From Candidatus Zhuqueibacterota bacterium (GTDB taxonomy: Bacteria > Zhuqueibacterota > Zhuqueibacteria > Residuimicrobiales > Krinioviventaceae), in contig JAFGJB010000243.1 of assembly GCA_016929295.1 (NCBI GenBank), positions 1-52,015 on the forward strand: DNA of 52,015 nt, written 5' to 3'. This document shows positions 28,519-36,456 of the stretch, piece by piece. How positions within the stretch are numbered: position 1 is the first letter of the stretch; each line of letters begins with the position of its first letter. The notes beneath the pieces were generated by a model. That model worked only from the letters and a program-made list of their open reading frames with translations, was not told where the DNA came from and searched no databases. The position numbers and the translations under genes are program-made.

Positions 28519-29247
28519 CTATAAAGTCCTGGTAAAAAAAACATCGGCATTCAGGAACGTGCCATCTTTCATGCTGCGGGCAATATTCTCGACGCCGGCG
28601 ATATGAAACCCTCTTTTTCGTAAAAAATCAATAATGTCATCAAATAGAGGTTGTTCCTCGTACAGCTTGTTAAAACAGACCTCCGAATAAATACATCGAA
28701 TGTACTTTAACAACTCCTCCGCGCCCTTTAGCACTTCAATTTCATAGCCCTGCACGTCCAGTTTCAACAGGATATTCGGCGTTAATTCTTCGATCTTGAT
28801 CAAATTGTCCAGTTTTTCCAAAGCCACGCTAATTTTAGAATAGTTTTTGGTGTAGGGATGAGCGTCTATATGCAAATTGGATATTCTGAGGAAGGAGGAT
28901 GCCCCGATATGCTCGTGCAGATGAAACTCTGATTGTCCGACTGTATTACCCAGGGCAACATTGAACGCCCTGAAATTTTTGTCAGATGCAAATTTTTTTG
29001 TCAGAATTTTATACGAACTGGGGATAGGCTCAAAAGAAAATATTTTTGCTCCCCGAAATAATTCCCGGGCCTTGGCAGCAAAACCACCGTCGGAAGCGCC
29101 CACATCAATGACAGAGTTGATATGTTGATCGGTCAACCAGTTATAGCGCACCTTTTCCAGTTGCGCTTCCCTGCTGTCAAAAGAAACAATGGTCAGACCT
29201 TTTTCGTTGAGATATCTAACGACCTTTGTTTTTAAAAATTGTTTCAA
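28519..29247 (-). CDS. FkbM-family methyltransferase
   Basis: SAM-dependent O-methyltransferase of 242 residues. It has VIDVGASDGGFAAKARE (SAM motif I), FSFEPIPSSYKIL, and the FkbM signature LLKLDVQGYEIEVLKGAEELL, with IYSEVCF after it. The start appears to be TTG at 29247, with CGGAAAAG just upstream; no in-frame ATG occurs before motif I. It begins a short leftward group (two FkbM genes and an unknown), separated from the sulfotransferase gene by a 313-base gap that contains a heptamer palindrome. Confidence 0.9.
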   Translation of the reverse strand: MKQFLKTKVVRYLNEKGLTIVSFDSREAQLEKVRYNWLTDQHINSVIDVGASDGGFAAKARELFRGAKIFSFEPIPSSYKILTKKFASDKNFRAFNVALGNTVGQSEFHLHEHIGASSFLRISNLHIDAHPYTKNYSKISVALEKLDNLIKIEELTPNILLKLDVQGYEIEVLKGAEELLKYIRCIYSEVCFNKLYEEQPLFDDIIDFLRKRGFHIAGVENIARSMKDGTFLNADVFFTRTL

Positions 29248-29461
29248 GTGCTTTTCCGAATTTTTACCTGCAGCGTCTTGTCAAATTGATAGGGTTTGCA
29301 ACATTCCCTGAAGAGCTTGCCATTAATGGACGATAATATAACCACCAAAGAAGCGAAAATCAAGTAAAACACTTAAAGCGAGAGTTATCCAGGATCATGA
29401 TTTTGGCGGCATTTTTGAGATTGAGTTTAAAATCAGAAGAATTGATTGCATGCGAAAAAAT

Positions 29462-29549
29462 AAAGTGAGACGTGAAACGTCAAACGTGAGACGAAATCTA
29501 GGCCGGATCTGACGTTTGACGTTTGACGTTTCACGTTTCACGTCTCACA
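29462..29549. repeat. Palindromic heptamer repeat, GTGAAAC family (copy 2)
   Basis: The left arm (29462-29492) consists of the units GTGAGAC, GTGAAAC, GTCAAAC, GTGAGAC. The right arm (29511-29549) is the inverted series with an extra unit, around a short centre. It belongs to the same family as 23560-23650. It lies in the 313-base gap 29248-29560; the rest of the gap is AT-rich and shows no gene. Confidence 0.78.
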
Positions 29550-29560
29550 TCCTGGACATT

Positions 29561-30448
29561 TCATACATAGCCATAGTCTTCCATCAGCGGTGCGATCCGA
29601 TGTAATGACTGCTTATCCTCGTCCGGCCATTCTCGATACGGAGGATAGTCGCCCTTTTTCTGCACATTTTCCGGCCGCAAGTTTTTTGCGATCGCATTCA
29701 GAGACGGTGCGGGCGTGCCCAGGAACGAAAAGATATCTCGGGTGATGCCGGCATCGGCAAAAAGATCCTCCGCCTTGACGAACAGAAAATCATCCGGGGG
29801 GACAGCGCTTTTCACCTCCTCGATGAAGAGGTTCGTCTCATTCCACAGCCAGCCGATCTTTTCGATCAACGTCCATGCGGCCCACAAATTTCTGGCCTGG
29901 CTCGTCGGCACGATCCGGCCGATATCATGCTCGTGCTTTTCAGAGTACCAGCCGCGCCGGATGCCGCTGCGCACAAAATCGCCGGGATGCCGGACGAGGT
30001 GAATGAATCTGGCGTGCGGAAAAACATCGCGAATGATGGGCGAAAAAAAGGTGATGCGGTTGTTGGTCTCGACGAAAATCTGATCATGTCGCAGCACTTC
30101 GAGCAGCAGCTCTTCGCGAGCGCTCTTGAACGTCTCGCGGAATACCTCGGGGGCGATTTTCACCTTCTCAAAAGCCAGTTTTGACGCCCGGATCAACTCG
30201 GGACGCGGTTGGTGGGCGACGGCGACGTGCGGCGACAAGGACAATAATTTGCTCAGTAAGAGCGTGCCGCTGCGGCCGGTCGACAGGACAAAGCATGGGC
30301 GGACGTTTTGCCACTTTTGCGCTTCGCAGTGCGCCAATGAAACCTGCCGGGCCGGCAAAAGTCGCTGTGCGGCGCCGTCCGCTTTGCGAGTCAGATCAGT
30401 GAAAGAATCAGCAACCTTTAAGAGCAATCGATAAATGAATAATTTCAT
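29561..30448 (-). CDS. Polysaccharide sulfotransferase (PAPS-dependent)
   Basis: Transfers sulfate from PAPS, here most likely to a surface glycan. The 5'-phosphosulfate loop STGRSGT (residues 56-62) and the 3'-phosphate site FIHLVRHPGDFVRSG (about 148-162) are both intact, with a conserved histidine region PHVAVAHQPRPE between them. The length of 295 residues is normal. It is predicted cytoplasmic; the N-terminal helix is amphipathic rather than a signal. The ATG at 30448 has GGTGGA upstream and overlaps the deacetylase stop by 4 bases. It follows deacetylase and C5-epimerase genes, matching heparan-type modification. N- and O-sulfation cannot be told apart. Confidence 0.9.
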   Translation of the reverse strand: MKLFIYRLLLKVADSFTDLTRKADGAAQRLLPARQVSLAHCEAQKWQNVRPCFVLSTGRSGTLLLSKLLSLSPHVAVAHQPRPELIRASKLAFEKVKIAPEVFRETFKSAREELLLEVLRHDQIFVETNNRITFFSPIIRDVFPHARFIHLVRHPGDFVRSGIRRGWYSEKHEHDIGRIVPTSQARNLWAAWTLIEKIGWLWNETNLFIEEVKSAVPPDDFLFVKAEDLFADAGITRDIFSFLGTPAPSLNAIAKNLRPENVQKKGDYPPYREWPDEDKQSLHRIAPLMEDYGYV

Positions 30449-31914
30449 CGCAATGTCCACCAGTCATATACTTGATTCAGCGAGGCAAGCCAGCCGTCAT
30501 TTTCCTGCACCCAGCCCAAAATTTTGCTGTAAAGCAGCGAATAGCCATAGACGTCAACGGGATGCAATTCCGAGCTGTGCCAGTTTATTGTCAACAAGCT
30601 ATTATTGTCTCTCGTCTCTTCGAGATGTTTTTCAATCACGCGCCACGCCTCGGCAGCCGAGAGAAATTGTTTGCTCTCCAATAAAAGCACCGTATCCATC
30701 AAAATCAGCGGGATTTCCAGCAACGGCACAGGCCTTTCGCCATCGTGCAGCTGAAATGGAAAACCGGTGCCGCATCGGTAGCCGGTGTGGTTGGAAAATC
30801 CCAGGGTGGAATCATATTTTAATTTGGCATCCTGCCACAACTGCAGGGTATCATGGGTGTAACAGAGGTAATGCTGGCGGCCGCCGGGAATGTCCTTGTC
30901 GATAAAAAATTCCAGATCTTCTTTTTCCAGCTCCAAAAAGCCACTCTCGGTAGCGGAAGGAATGGTGCCATGCAAACCTATGTCGCAGCCGCGTTTTTGC
31001 ACGATTTCCATTCCTTGGCGAATCAATTGCGAATTCATTTTGTATTTCGGATCAAGCTCGTGTCGGTGGCGGGAGATGAAGAAAAATGTCGAAGCCGCGT
31101 CGAAACGTTGTTCCAGTCGACTGATAAAGTTGAAATTGCCAAGCCAGTTCTCCGGACAGGCCAATGACTGCGCCAGGCGAAATGTGCGTATGAGCGCATT
31201 TGCATAGGGCGAGTGATCGGCGCGTAAAACTCTTTTCATCTTTGTGATGGTCCACGTCGGGATGCGGTCGACATCATGTGATAGCGCCAGCGCGAATGAC
31301 TTGTTGTCAGGCCAAAGCGGACTGGTCTGCAAGTGAGGAGCCAGTTGCAGTAACAGCTTTTTCAGCATCTTCGCATAGCGGTCCACCACGGGACTCTCAT
31401 AGACAACCTCGCCCACAGGACTGAAAGGGCGCTGGAAGCGATGAAATACATCGCGATCTGTGGCGCGCCGTTCATTTTCAAGCGAGAGAAAATAAAAACA
31501 GGTGGAGATGATATCGACGGCGCACTGCACTTTTTTTTCACTCCAGCTGATCATGACATCAAGAGTTTTTTCGTCGGCATATAGCGGATTTTGCTGTTGC
31601 GGAATATCGCTGGAAAAGAGATAGCTGATTTTTGCCGGGAGATCCGGCTGAGCCGTCACAATCGTGCGCACGTCGTGCGGGGTGAGGCCGGCGGCTCCGG
31701 CATAATTGACCTGCGCACAGTAAATGATCGGCAGGTCGACATCAATGGTCGGCACCGATCGACCATAGAACAACAATGCATCAACAAGGGGGAGCCGCTC
31801 GGACAGGTCGTTGATTTCGATCATTTTGACGCCCATCATTTTGCCCAGTTGCTGCAAAACATATCGCGCCTGCTTGGCGAATGTCATTTTCTCTTGTAAG
31901 AAAAATCCGATCAT
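30445..31914 (-). CDS. Polysaccharide deacetylase-family protein with extended N-terminal domain
   Basis: Putative NodB-type deacetylase removing acetyl groups from N-acetyl-hexosamine residues. The N-terminal 180 residues resemble the DUF7033-type domain of glycan-cluster deacetylases. The catalytic half starts with ALSHDVDRI, where His213, Asp214 and Asp216 match the T(F/S)DDG-like metal/acid motif in its HDVD variant. IGLHGT (His315), GGRQHYLCY and the late INWHSSELHP provide the remaining conserved sites. Its 489 residues are long for the family. The start overlaps the epimerase stop, and its stop overlaps the sulfotransferase start, each by 4 bases (ATGA). Confidence 0.87.
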   Translation of the reverse strand: MIGFFLQEKMTFAKQARYVLQQLGKMMGVKMIEINDLSERLPLVDALLFYGRSVPTIDVDLPIIYCAQVNYAGAAGLTPHDVRTIVTAQPDLPAKISYLFSSDIPQQQNPLYADEKTLDVMISWSEKKVQCAVDIISTCFYFLSLENERRATDRDVFHRFQRPFSPVGEVVYESPVVDRYAKMLKKLLLQLAPHLQTSPLWPDNKSFALALSHDVDRIPTWTITKMKRVLRADHSPYANALIRTFRLAQSLACPENWLGNFNFISRLEQRFDAASTFFFISRHRHELDPKYKMNSQLIRQGMEIVQKRGCDIGLHGTIPSATESGFLELEKEDLEFFIDKDIPGGRQHYLCYTHDTLQLWQDAKLKYDSTLGFSNHTGYRCGTGFPFQLHDGERPVPLLEIPLILMDTVLLLESKQFLSAAEAWRVIEKHLEETRDNNSLLTINWHSSELHPVDVYGYSLLYSKILGWVQENDGWLASLNQVYDWWTLR

Positions 31915-32870
31915 AACCGATGCATCTTTTTTAGTGCTTTATATTTAAGGGCATACATTTTTAATATATTCTTCGCTTGATCGTATCGCTCAAAGTGGTC
32001 TGCCCACGATTTGAAATCCTGGTCGCCGGTCAGGCGGGCAAACATTTTCAATTGGGTGATCACCAGTCGCAAATAGCCGATCGTCGCCGGATCCGGATCG
32101 GGATAAAAATCCTCGCGACAATAATTATAGCGCATCCAATAGCCGAGATCATAGCGCGGCAGCCAGCGACGCACGGCGGTCAGACCGGCGTCAAACAGCG
32201 CTTTCGCCCTGGCGGAGTGCAAAGCGCGCACGGCATCGTAGAGACCGCAGAGCGAAAAGAGGCAGCCGTCGAGCACCATGGTCGGAAAGACGGTCGGATA
32301 CTCCTCGTAAAAGGGACCGAGGTCTGTGAACGTCGTGACGCCGCCATCGCGCGCCGAAATGTCAAAAATGGCCAGCGCCCCTTCGGCAGCGCGGCGATAC
32401 TCTTCCTCACCGGTCATCTGCCAGGCGCGCAACAAGATCGATATTCCGCGGCTCTGCGAAAAAGCCGATGGCCAGGGCCGGATGATGCCGTATTCCGGTT
32501 TCGGCACATCGGTGAGCCAGTAGACGCCTTTGTCATCCTCACGGCGATGGCCGTAAAACCAGTCGGCGATGTCCAAAAATCGTTTCGCATCGGATTCAGC
32601 CTCTGTTCTCAACCATGCATGAAAGATCGCCAAACCGTACTGGCCGATGGAAATCGGATAATAGATGAGCCGGTCATCATCGACGTCGATGTAGCTGGGG
32701 ATGACCGGAATGCCTTTGTCATCGAAATGATAATTCTGACTGTGCCCCGCCAGCAATTCCTTTTCATCGATGAGAAAATAGTACTCGCCGAGCTCTTCGC
32801 CCTGCAGATCGTCCGTCAGTTGATAGATATCTTTGTCTCGCGACAGATCTTTGAGTAGCTTGCGGGACAT
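31911..32870 (-). CDS. D-glucuronyl C5-epimerase-family protein
   Basis: Predicted to invert C5 of glucuronate in a polymer, giving iduronate. The protein (about 319 residues from ATG 32870) matches the C-terminal domain of heparan C5-epimerases: YYPISIGQYGLAIF, RPWPSAFSQSRGISILLRAW, then FYEEYPTVFPTMVLDGCLFSLCGLYD, which closely parallels the animal enzyme's YEEYP and GLYD region. The extra N-terminal 36 residues up to 32978 are not conserved, so the internal ATG is used, although no clear ribosome site precedes it. There is no signal peptide, unlike animal Golgi enzymes. It is the first gene of the coupled epimerase-deacetylase-sulfotransferase trio. Confidence 0.88.
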   Translation of the reverse strand: MSRKLLKDLSRDKDIYQLTDDLQGEELGEYYFLIDEKELLAGHSQNYHFDDKGIPVIPSYIDVDDDRLIYYPISIGQYGLAIFHAWLRTEAESDAKRFLDIADWFYGHRREDDKGVYWLTDVPKPEYGIIRPWPSAFSQSRGISILLRAWQMTGEEEYRRAAEGALAIFDISARDGGVTTFTDLGPFYEEYPTVFPTMVLDGCLFSLCGLYDAVRALHSARAKALFDAGLTAVRRWLPRYDLGYWMRYNYCREDFYPDPDPATIGYLRLVITQLKMFARLTGDQDFKSWADHFERYDQAKNILKMYALKYKALKKMHRL

Positions 32871-32985
32871 GAAAAAAAATTTGTTGATTTTAGTCACAGA
32901 AACTCGATGCTGAGTGCGTAGTAATATTGGCAAGAAAGGTAAGAAAAATTGATCTGATTTTAAACACGAAATATGCATATGATTT

Positions 32986-33024
32986 ACCGTGAAATATTAA
33001 AATCGATATTTAATATTTCACGGT
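32986..33024. repeat. Perfect 16-pair AT-rich palindrome after the GT4 gene
   Basis: Bases 32986-33001 and 33009-33024 are perfectly complementary (outer ACCGTG/CACGGT, AT-rich inside) around a 7-base loop. It starts at the stop codon of the minus-strand glycosyltransferase gene and lies before the C5-epimerase gene. There is no T-run, so it is either an mRNA 3'-end hairpin or a further dispersed repeat. Confidence 0.75.
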
Positions 33025-34304
33025 TAATCCAATGAATGGAAAATATCGGCGAGCGCTTTTGTCAGTCGCGCACGCGTAAATGGCTTTGTATCGTTGTTTT
33101 GCAAAAATATTTCCTGTTCTTGCAATTGAATTAAAAATGAGCGCATTTGCTCGTGATCAGCGTCATTTATCATCCTGCCAATACGCGTCTGACGAAGGAT
33201 TTTCGCTGCATCCCCATCTTCCGGGCCGATGCCGAGGATCGGCCGACCGGCGCCCATGTAATCGAACAGCTTGCTGGTGAGAATGCCCTTGGCATACGAA
33301 GTGTCGGGCACGACAAAAAACAGCAATGCGGCGCGTTTCATGACGGCGACCAACTGGTCATGGGGGATATAGTCGAAAAAAACGGCGTGATGTTCCAGTC
33401 CATGTTCTGCGAGTGAGCGATGCACCTCTTCGTGTATGGCGCCGTAAAAATCGAGCTGCAGCTTGCCTTTCAGGAAGGGGCCATCGACTATTTTTTTCAG
33501 CGTCCGCCACAGTCCTGCGGGATTCTGATTGCTCGCCAGATGGCCGGCGTGCACAATATGGAATTTGCCATCATCCGGCAAAGGCGCTATCCCATGAAAA
33601 TCATCTTCATCAAAACCATTGGGAATAACGTAGTAAACATTCAATGCTTTGGACTCGAGCAATTTGGCCAGAGTCGAGCTCACCGTGATGATGCCATTGG
33701 CCGATCGCAGCACCGATTTTTCTAGCTGTCGATCGCGCGTGACAGCCATTCCGCTGCGTTTGAGACGGTGATAATAAAAGATGTCGGTCCAGGGATCGCG
33801 GAAATCGGCGATCCAGGGCAGAGCGGATTTTTTCGCCAGCGCTCTGGCGATGAGGTGGGCGCTCATCGGCGGCGCAGTGCTAAAGATGAGGTCGATTTTT
33901 TCCTCTTTGATGAGTCGCCGTCCCTCATTGACGGCAAAGGGCTTCCAGCCGATGCGCGCATCGGGGATGAACAGATTAGCGCGGATGAACGATGCGAGCT
34001 TTTTGCCGGGGCCGCGGCTGTTTTCCGTCAATACAAAGGTGGTGATTTTATCAGTTGATTTTTTGCCGGTCAAGGCGCGATAGAGGGCGTAGGGTTCAAG
34101 CGACGACGTTTTTCGGACGACGAGCGACGCGCTGATATCTCTGAACAAGGTCTCGTCGATGGCCGGATATTCGCCATTCTCGACCGTCAGGATGATCGGG
34201 CGCCAGCCGAATGCCGGCAGATATTTGGCGAATTTCAGGGCGCGCTGCACTCCTGGTCCGCCCGCCGGCGGCCAATAGTAGGTGATGATGAGGACTGATT
34301 TCAT
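33024..34304 (-). CDS. Glycosyltransferase family 4 protein
   Basis: GT-B glycosyltransferase that builds the surface glycan from a nucleotide sugar. The N-terminal part has VLIITYYWPPAGGPGVQRALKFAKYL, a common opening of GT4 capsule enzymes, and WIADFRDPWTD. The C-terminal Rossmann part has VIPNGFDEDDF, IVHAGHLASNQNP, and the donor-site region near DYMGAGRPILGIGPEDGDA. It has about 427 residues. The ATG at 34304 gives this opening; a frame to 34334 adds ten poorly conserved residues. The sugar and linkage cannot be predicted. Confidence 0.9.
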   Translation of the reverse strand: MKSVLIITYYWPPAGGPGVQRALKFAKYLPAFGWRPIILTVENGEYPAIDETLFRDISASLVVRKTSSLEPYALYRALTGKKSTDKITTFVLTENSRGPGKKLASFIRANLFIPDARIGWKPFAVNEGRRLIKEEKIDLIFSTAPPMSAHLIARALAKKSALPWIADFRDPWTDIFYYHRLKRSGMAVTRDRQLEKSVLRSANGIITVSSTLAKLLESKALNVYYVIPNGFDEDDFHGIAPLPDDGKFHIVHAGHLASNQNPAGLWRTLKKIVDGPFLKGKLQLDFYGAIHEEVHRSLAEHGLEHHAVFFDYIPHDQLVAVMKRAALLFFVVPDTSYAKGILTSKLFDYMGAGRPILGIGPEDGDAAKILRQTRIGRMINDADHEQMRSFLIQLQEQEIFLQNNDTKPFTRARLTKALADIFHSLD

Positions 34305-34345
34305 CTTTTTCTCATTTGTGCACATCGGCCGCAACCGAAAACATC

Positions 34346-34438
34346 TAAACCGCCGAGGGCGGCGAGAATCACAGAGGAAAAGAAATGAAATCGGGCAATA
34401 TCTCTGCGAATCTCAGCGCCCTCAGCGGTTGGCTTTAA
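34346..34438. repeat. Palindromic repeat, AACCGCYGAGGGCG family
   Basis: The left arm (34346-34378) and the inverted right arm (34399-34438) match except for a few transitions: AACCGCCGAGGGCGGCGAG against AACCGCTGAGGGCGCTGAG, then GAATCACAGAG against GATTCGCAGAG. The 20-base centre is AT-rich. It is related in style to the repeat at 1015-1152 (shared TTCGCAGAG segment). It fills the 150-base gap between the AsnB and GT4 genes. Confidence 0.75.
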
Positions 34439-34454
34439 AACTTTGCTAATTCCG

Positions 34455-36395
34455 TCAGCCATAGAACGATTCAATAGGCGAATTTTTATCCGCTATGGTG
34501 GCCGATTCGATGAACATGGCTTTCCAGATATAAAAACCGGTCAACAACCAGATGTAATTATAATGCCAGCGCAGACGCGGATGTGGCCTGGCGTCCAGAA
34601 TGGAGCGGATATAATCATATTGAAAGATGCCATCACCTTGAATGCGCTTTTTGGTCAGAATTCGCTCAGCCGTCACTTTCAAATCTTTTTGAAACTGCAG
34701 ATAGGGATTGAAGGTGAATCCCCACTTTTTCTTTTTCAATATCGGCGTCGGCAGATAAGGCGCCAGGGCTTTGCGCAGCAAACCTTTGGTTTCGCCGCCG
34801 ACCATTTTCATTTTTGCCGGAATGGAGAGTCCAAGTTTGACGAGATCGAGATCAAGGAATGGCACGCGCTCCTCCAGAGAATGACTCATGGACATGCGGT
34901 CCTCGACGAGCAGATAGTCGTTCACCATCTTGCTGCCGAACTCGACGACATAGACCCGCTCGAGCGCGGTCATGTTGTCATACCTGACGAACAGGTCGTC
35001 GAACTCGTTCGCCACCGGTATTATCCGGTTCTGCAAAAAGTCGGGGTGGTAAATGCGTTTGAGATGGGCGCGATCGTAATCCCAGACATTCCGCAAAATG
35101 AGATAAAACTTTTTTACATTTCCGGTCGCCAGAGCCATCTGCAGGCCGCGACGGTACTCGTCGAATCTCATTGGCGACAGTCGAGTCTGTAAATGATACA
35201 GGAGCCCGCTCAACCTGGATGTGAGCGCTGATTCCACTTTCGCCGGAAAGAGCCAATGCAGTCTGTCGAACGGCAAGATAAATTTGTGAATGTCATAACC
35301 GGAGAACAGCTCGTCGCCGCCGAGTCCGCCAAGTGCCACCTTGACGTGCTGCGAGACAAATTGCGACATCGCATAGCCCTGCAAGAGATTGATTTTGGGT
35401 TCCTCTGCATGCCAAATCACCTCCGGCATGCGCCGCATCGGCTGCATATCCAGGCGCAAGACGCGATGGTTCGTCTCATAGCGGGCGGCGGTCAGCTGCG
35501 CGTCGTCGATCTCGTCGGTTGGTTCGTTGAATCCGAGGGTGAAGGTGTTGATGTCCGCGACGCCGGCCTGACGCATCATGGCGACGATCGCGCCGGAGTC
35601 CAGGCCGCCGGAGAGATAGACTCCGATCGGCACATCCGCAATGAGCTGCCGCCTGACGGCCTGACTGAGAGAGAAGCGGATTTCCTCCAGCCACGCCGCC
35701 TCGGACTTTTCATGATCGATCTGCGCGGCGAGCTGGTAATAGCGCTCGACCTTTTGTATGACGCCGTCCTCAATGATGGCATAATGGGCCGGCGGCAGCC
35801 GGTGAATATTTTTGATGAGCGTCTCGTTTGTCTGGTTGTAGCGGAGGTTCATTTGATGGTGCAAGGCCTGCGGATTCAGTTGCCGTTCCACTGCCGGATG
35901 CAATAAAATGGCCTTGTATTCGGAGGCGAACAGAAACAGACCATCCTTCTGATAGTAATGCAACGGCTTGATGCCAAAGTGGTCCCGCGCTAAAATAAGT
36001 CGGCACCCCTGCCGTTCATCGAGGATGGCCAATGCAAAGATGCCGTTGAGCCGGGCAAAAGAATCGGGGCCATCGAGCTCGAACAATTTCAAAATGACTT
36101 CGGTGTCGGAACGGGTGAAAAAAGAGACGCCGCGTTTGACGAGTTCGTCACGCAGCTCTCGATAGTTATAAATCTCGCCGTTGTAGACAATGGCAAGGCT
36201 TTTATCACCATTGAAAATCGGCTGGTCACCGGTGGCGAGATCGATGATGCGCAAGCGACGATGGCCGAGACAGACATTGCCGGATTGATAGACGGCGGCC
36301 TTGTCCGGTCCGCGATGGGCGAGCATGTCGCACATGCGGCGGACGAGCTGCCGGTTATCCCCTTTTTTTTCGACTATACCGCAGATGCCGCACAT
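34455..36395 (-). CDS. asnB: Glutamine-hydrolysing asparagine synthase-type amidotransferase
   Basis: ATP-dependent amidotransferase, 646 residues. The N-terminal class II glutaminase starts with the catalytic Cys2 (MCGICGIVEKKGDN). The synthase domain has the PP-loop YLSGGLDSGAIVAMM and later VEDRMSMSHSLEERVPFLD. It may make asparagine, but AsnB-like genes in O-antigen and capsule clusters are thought to amidate uronic acids of the polymer, which would fit this uronate-related locus. The start ATG lies directly against an AT-rich repeat and has no recognisable ribosome site. Confidence 0.9.
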   Translation of the reverse strand: MCGICGIVEKKGDNRQLVRRMCDMLAHRGPDKAAVYQSGNVCLGHRRLRIIDLATGDQPIFNGDKSLAIVYNGEIYNYRELRDELVKRGVSFFTRSDTEVILKLFELDGPDSFARLNGIFALAILDERQGCRLILARDHFGIKPLHYYQKDGLFLFASEYKAILLHPAVERQLNPQALHHQMNLRYNQTNETLIKNIHRLPPAHYAIIEDGVIQKVERYYQLAAQIDHEKSEAAWLEEIRFSLSQAVRRQLIADVPIGVYLSGGLDSGAIVAMMRQAGVADINTFTLGFNEPTDEIDDAQLTAARYETNHRVLRLDMQPMRRMPEVIWHAEEPKINLLQGYAMSQFVSQHVKVALGGLGGDELFSGYDIHKFILPFDRLHWLFPAKVESALTSRLSGLLYHLQTRLSPMRFDEYRRGLQMALATGNVKKFYLILRNVWDYDRAHLKRIYHPDFLQNRIIPVANEFDDLFVRYDNMTALERVYVVEFGSKMVNDYLLVEDRMSMSHSLEERVPFLDLDLVKLGLSIPAKMKMVGGETKGLLRKALAPYLPTPILKKKKWGFTFNPYLQFQKDLKVTAERILTKKRIQGDGIFQYDYIRSILDARPHPRLRWHYNYIWLLTGFYIWKAMFIESATIADKNSPIESFYG

Positions 36396-36398
36396 AAA

Positions 36399-36432
36399 TA
36401 ATTACGAATTACAAATTACAAATTATGAATTG
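36399..36432. repeat. AT-rich short tandem repeat (AATTACRA units)
   Basis: Three to four consecutive 8-base units (AATTACGA, AATTACAA, AATTACAA, AATTATGA) occupy the leader of the AsnB gene. This is a third repeat style, different from the heptamer and CGCAAAG families. Confidence 0.65.
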
Positions 36433-36456
36433 ATAAAAGGGATTTTGGATATCCCT
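36432..36456 (-). terminator. Rho-independent terminator of the YfhO-like gene
   Basis: Read on the minus strand, AGGGAT (36456-36451) and ATCCCT (36443-36438) form a 6-pair stem with a 7-base loop, followed by TTTTATC. It begins one base after the stop codon of the gene ending at 36457. Confidence 0.65.
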
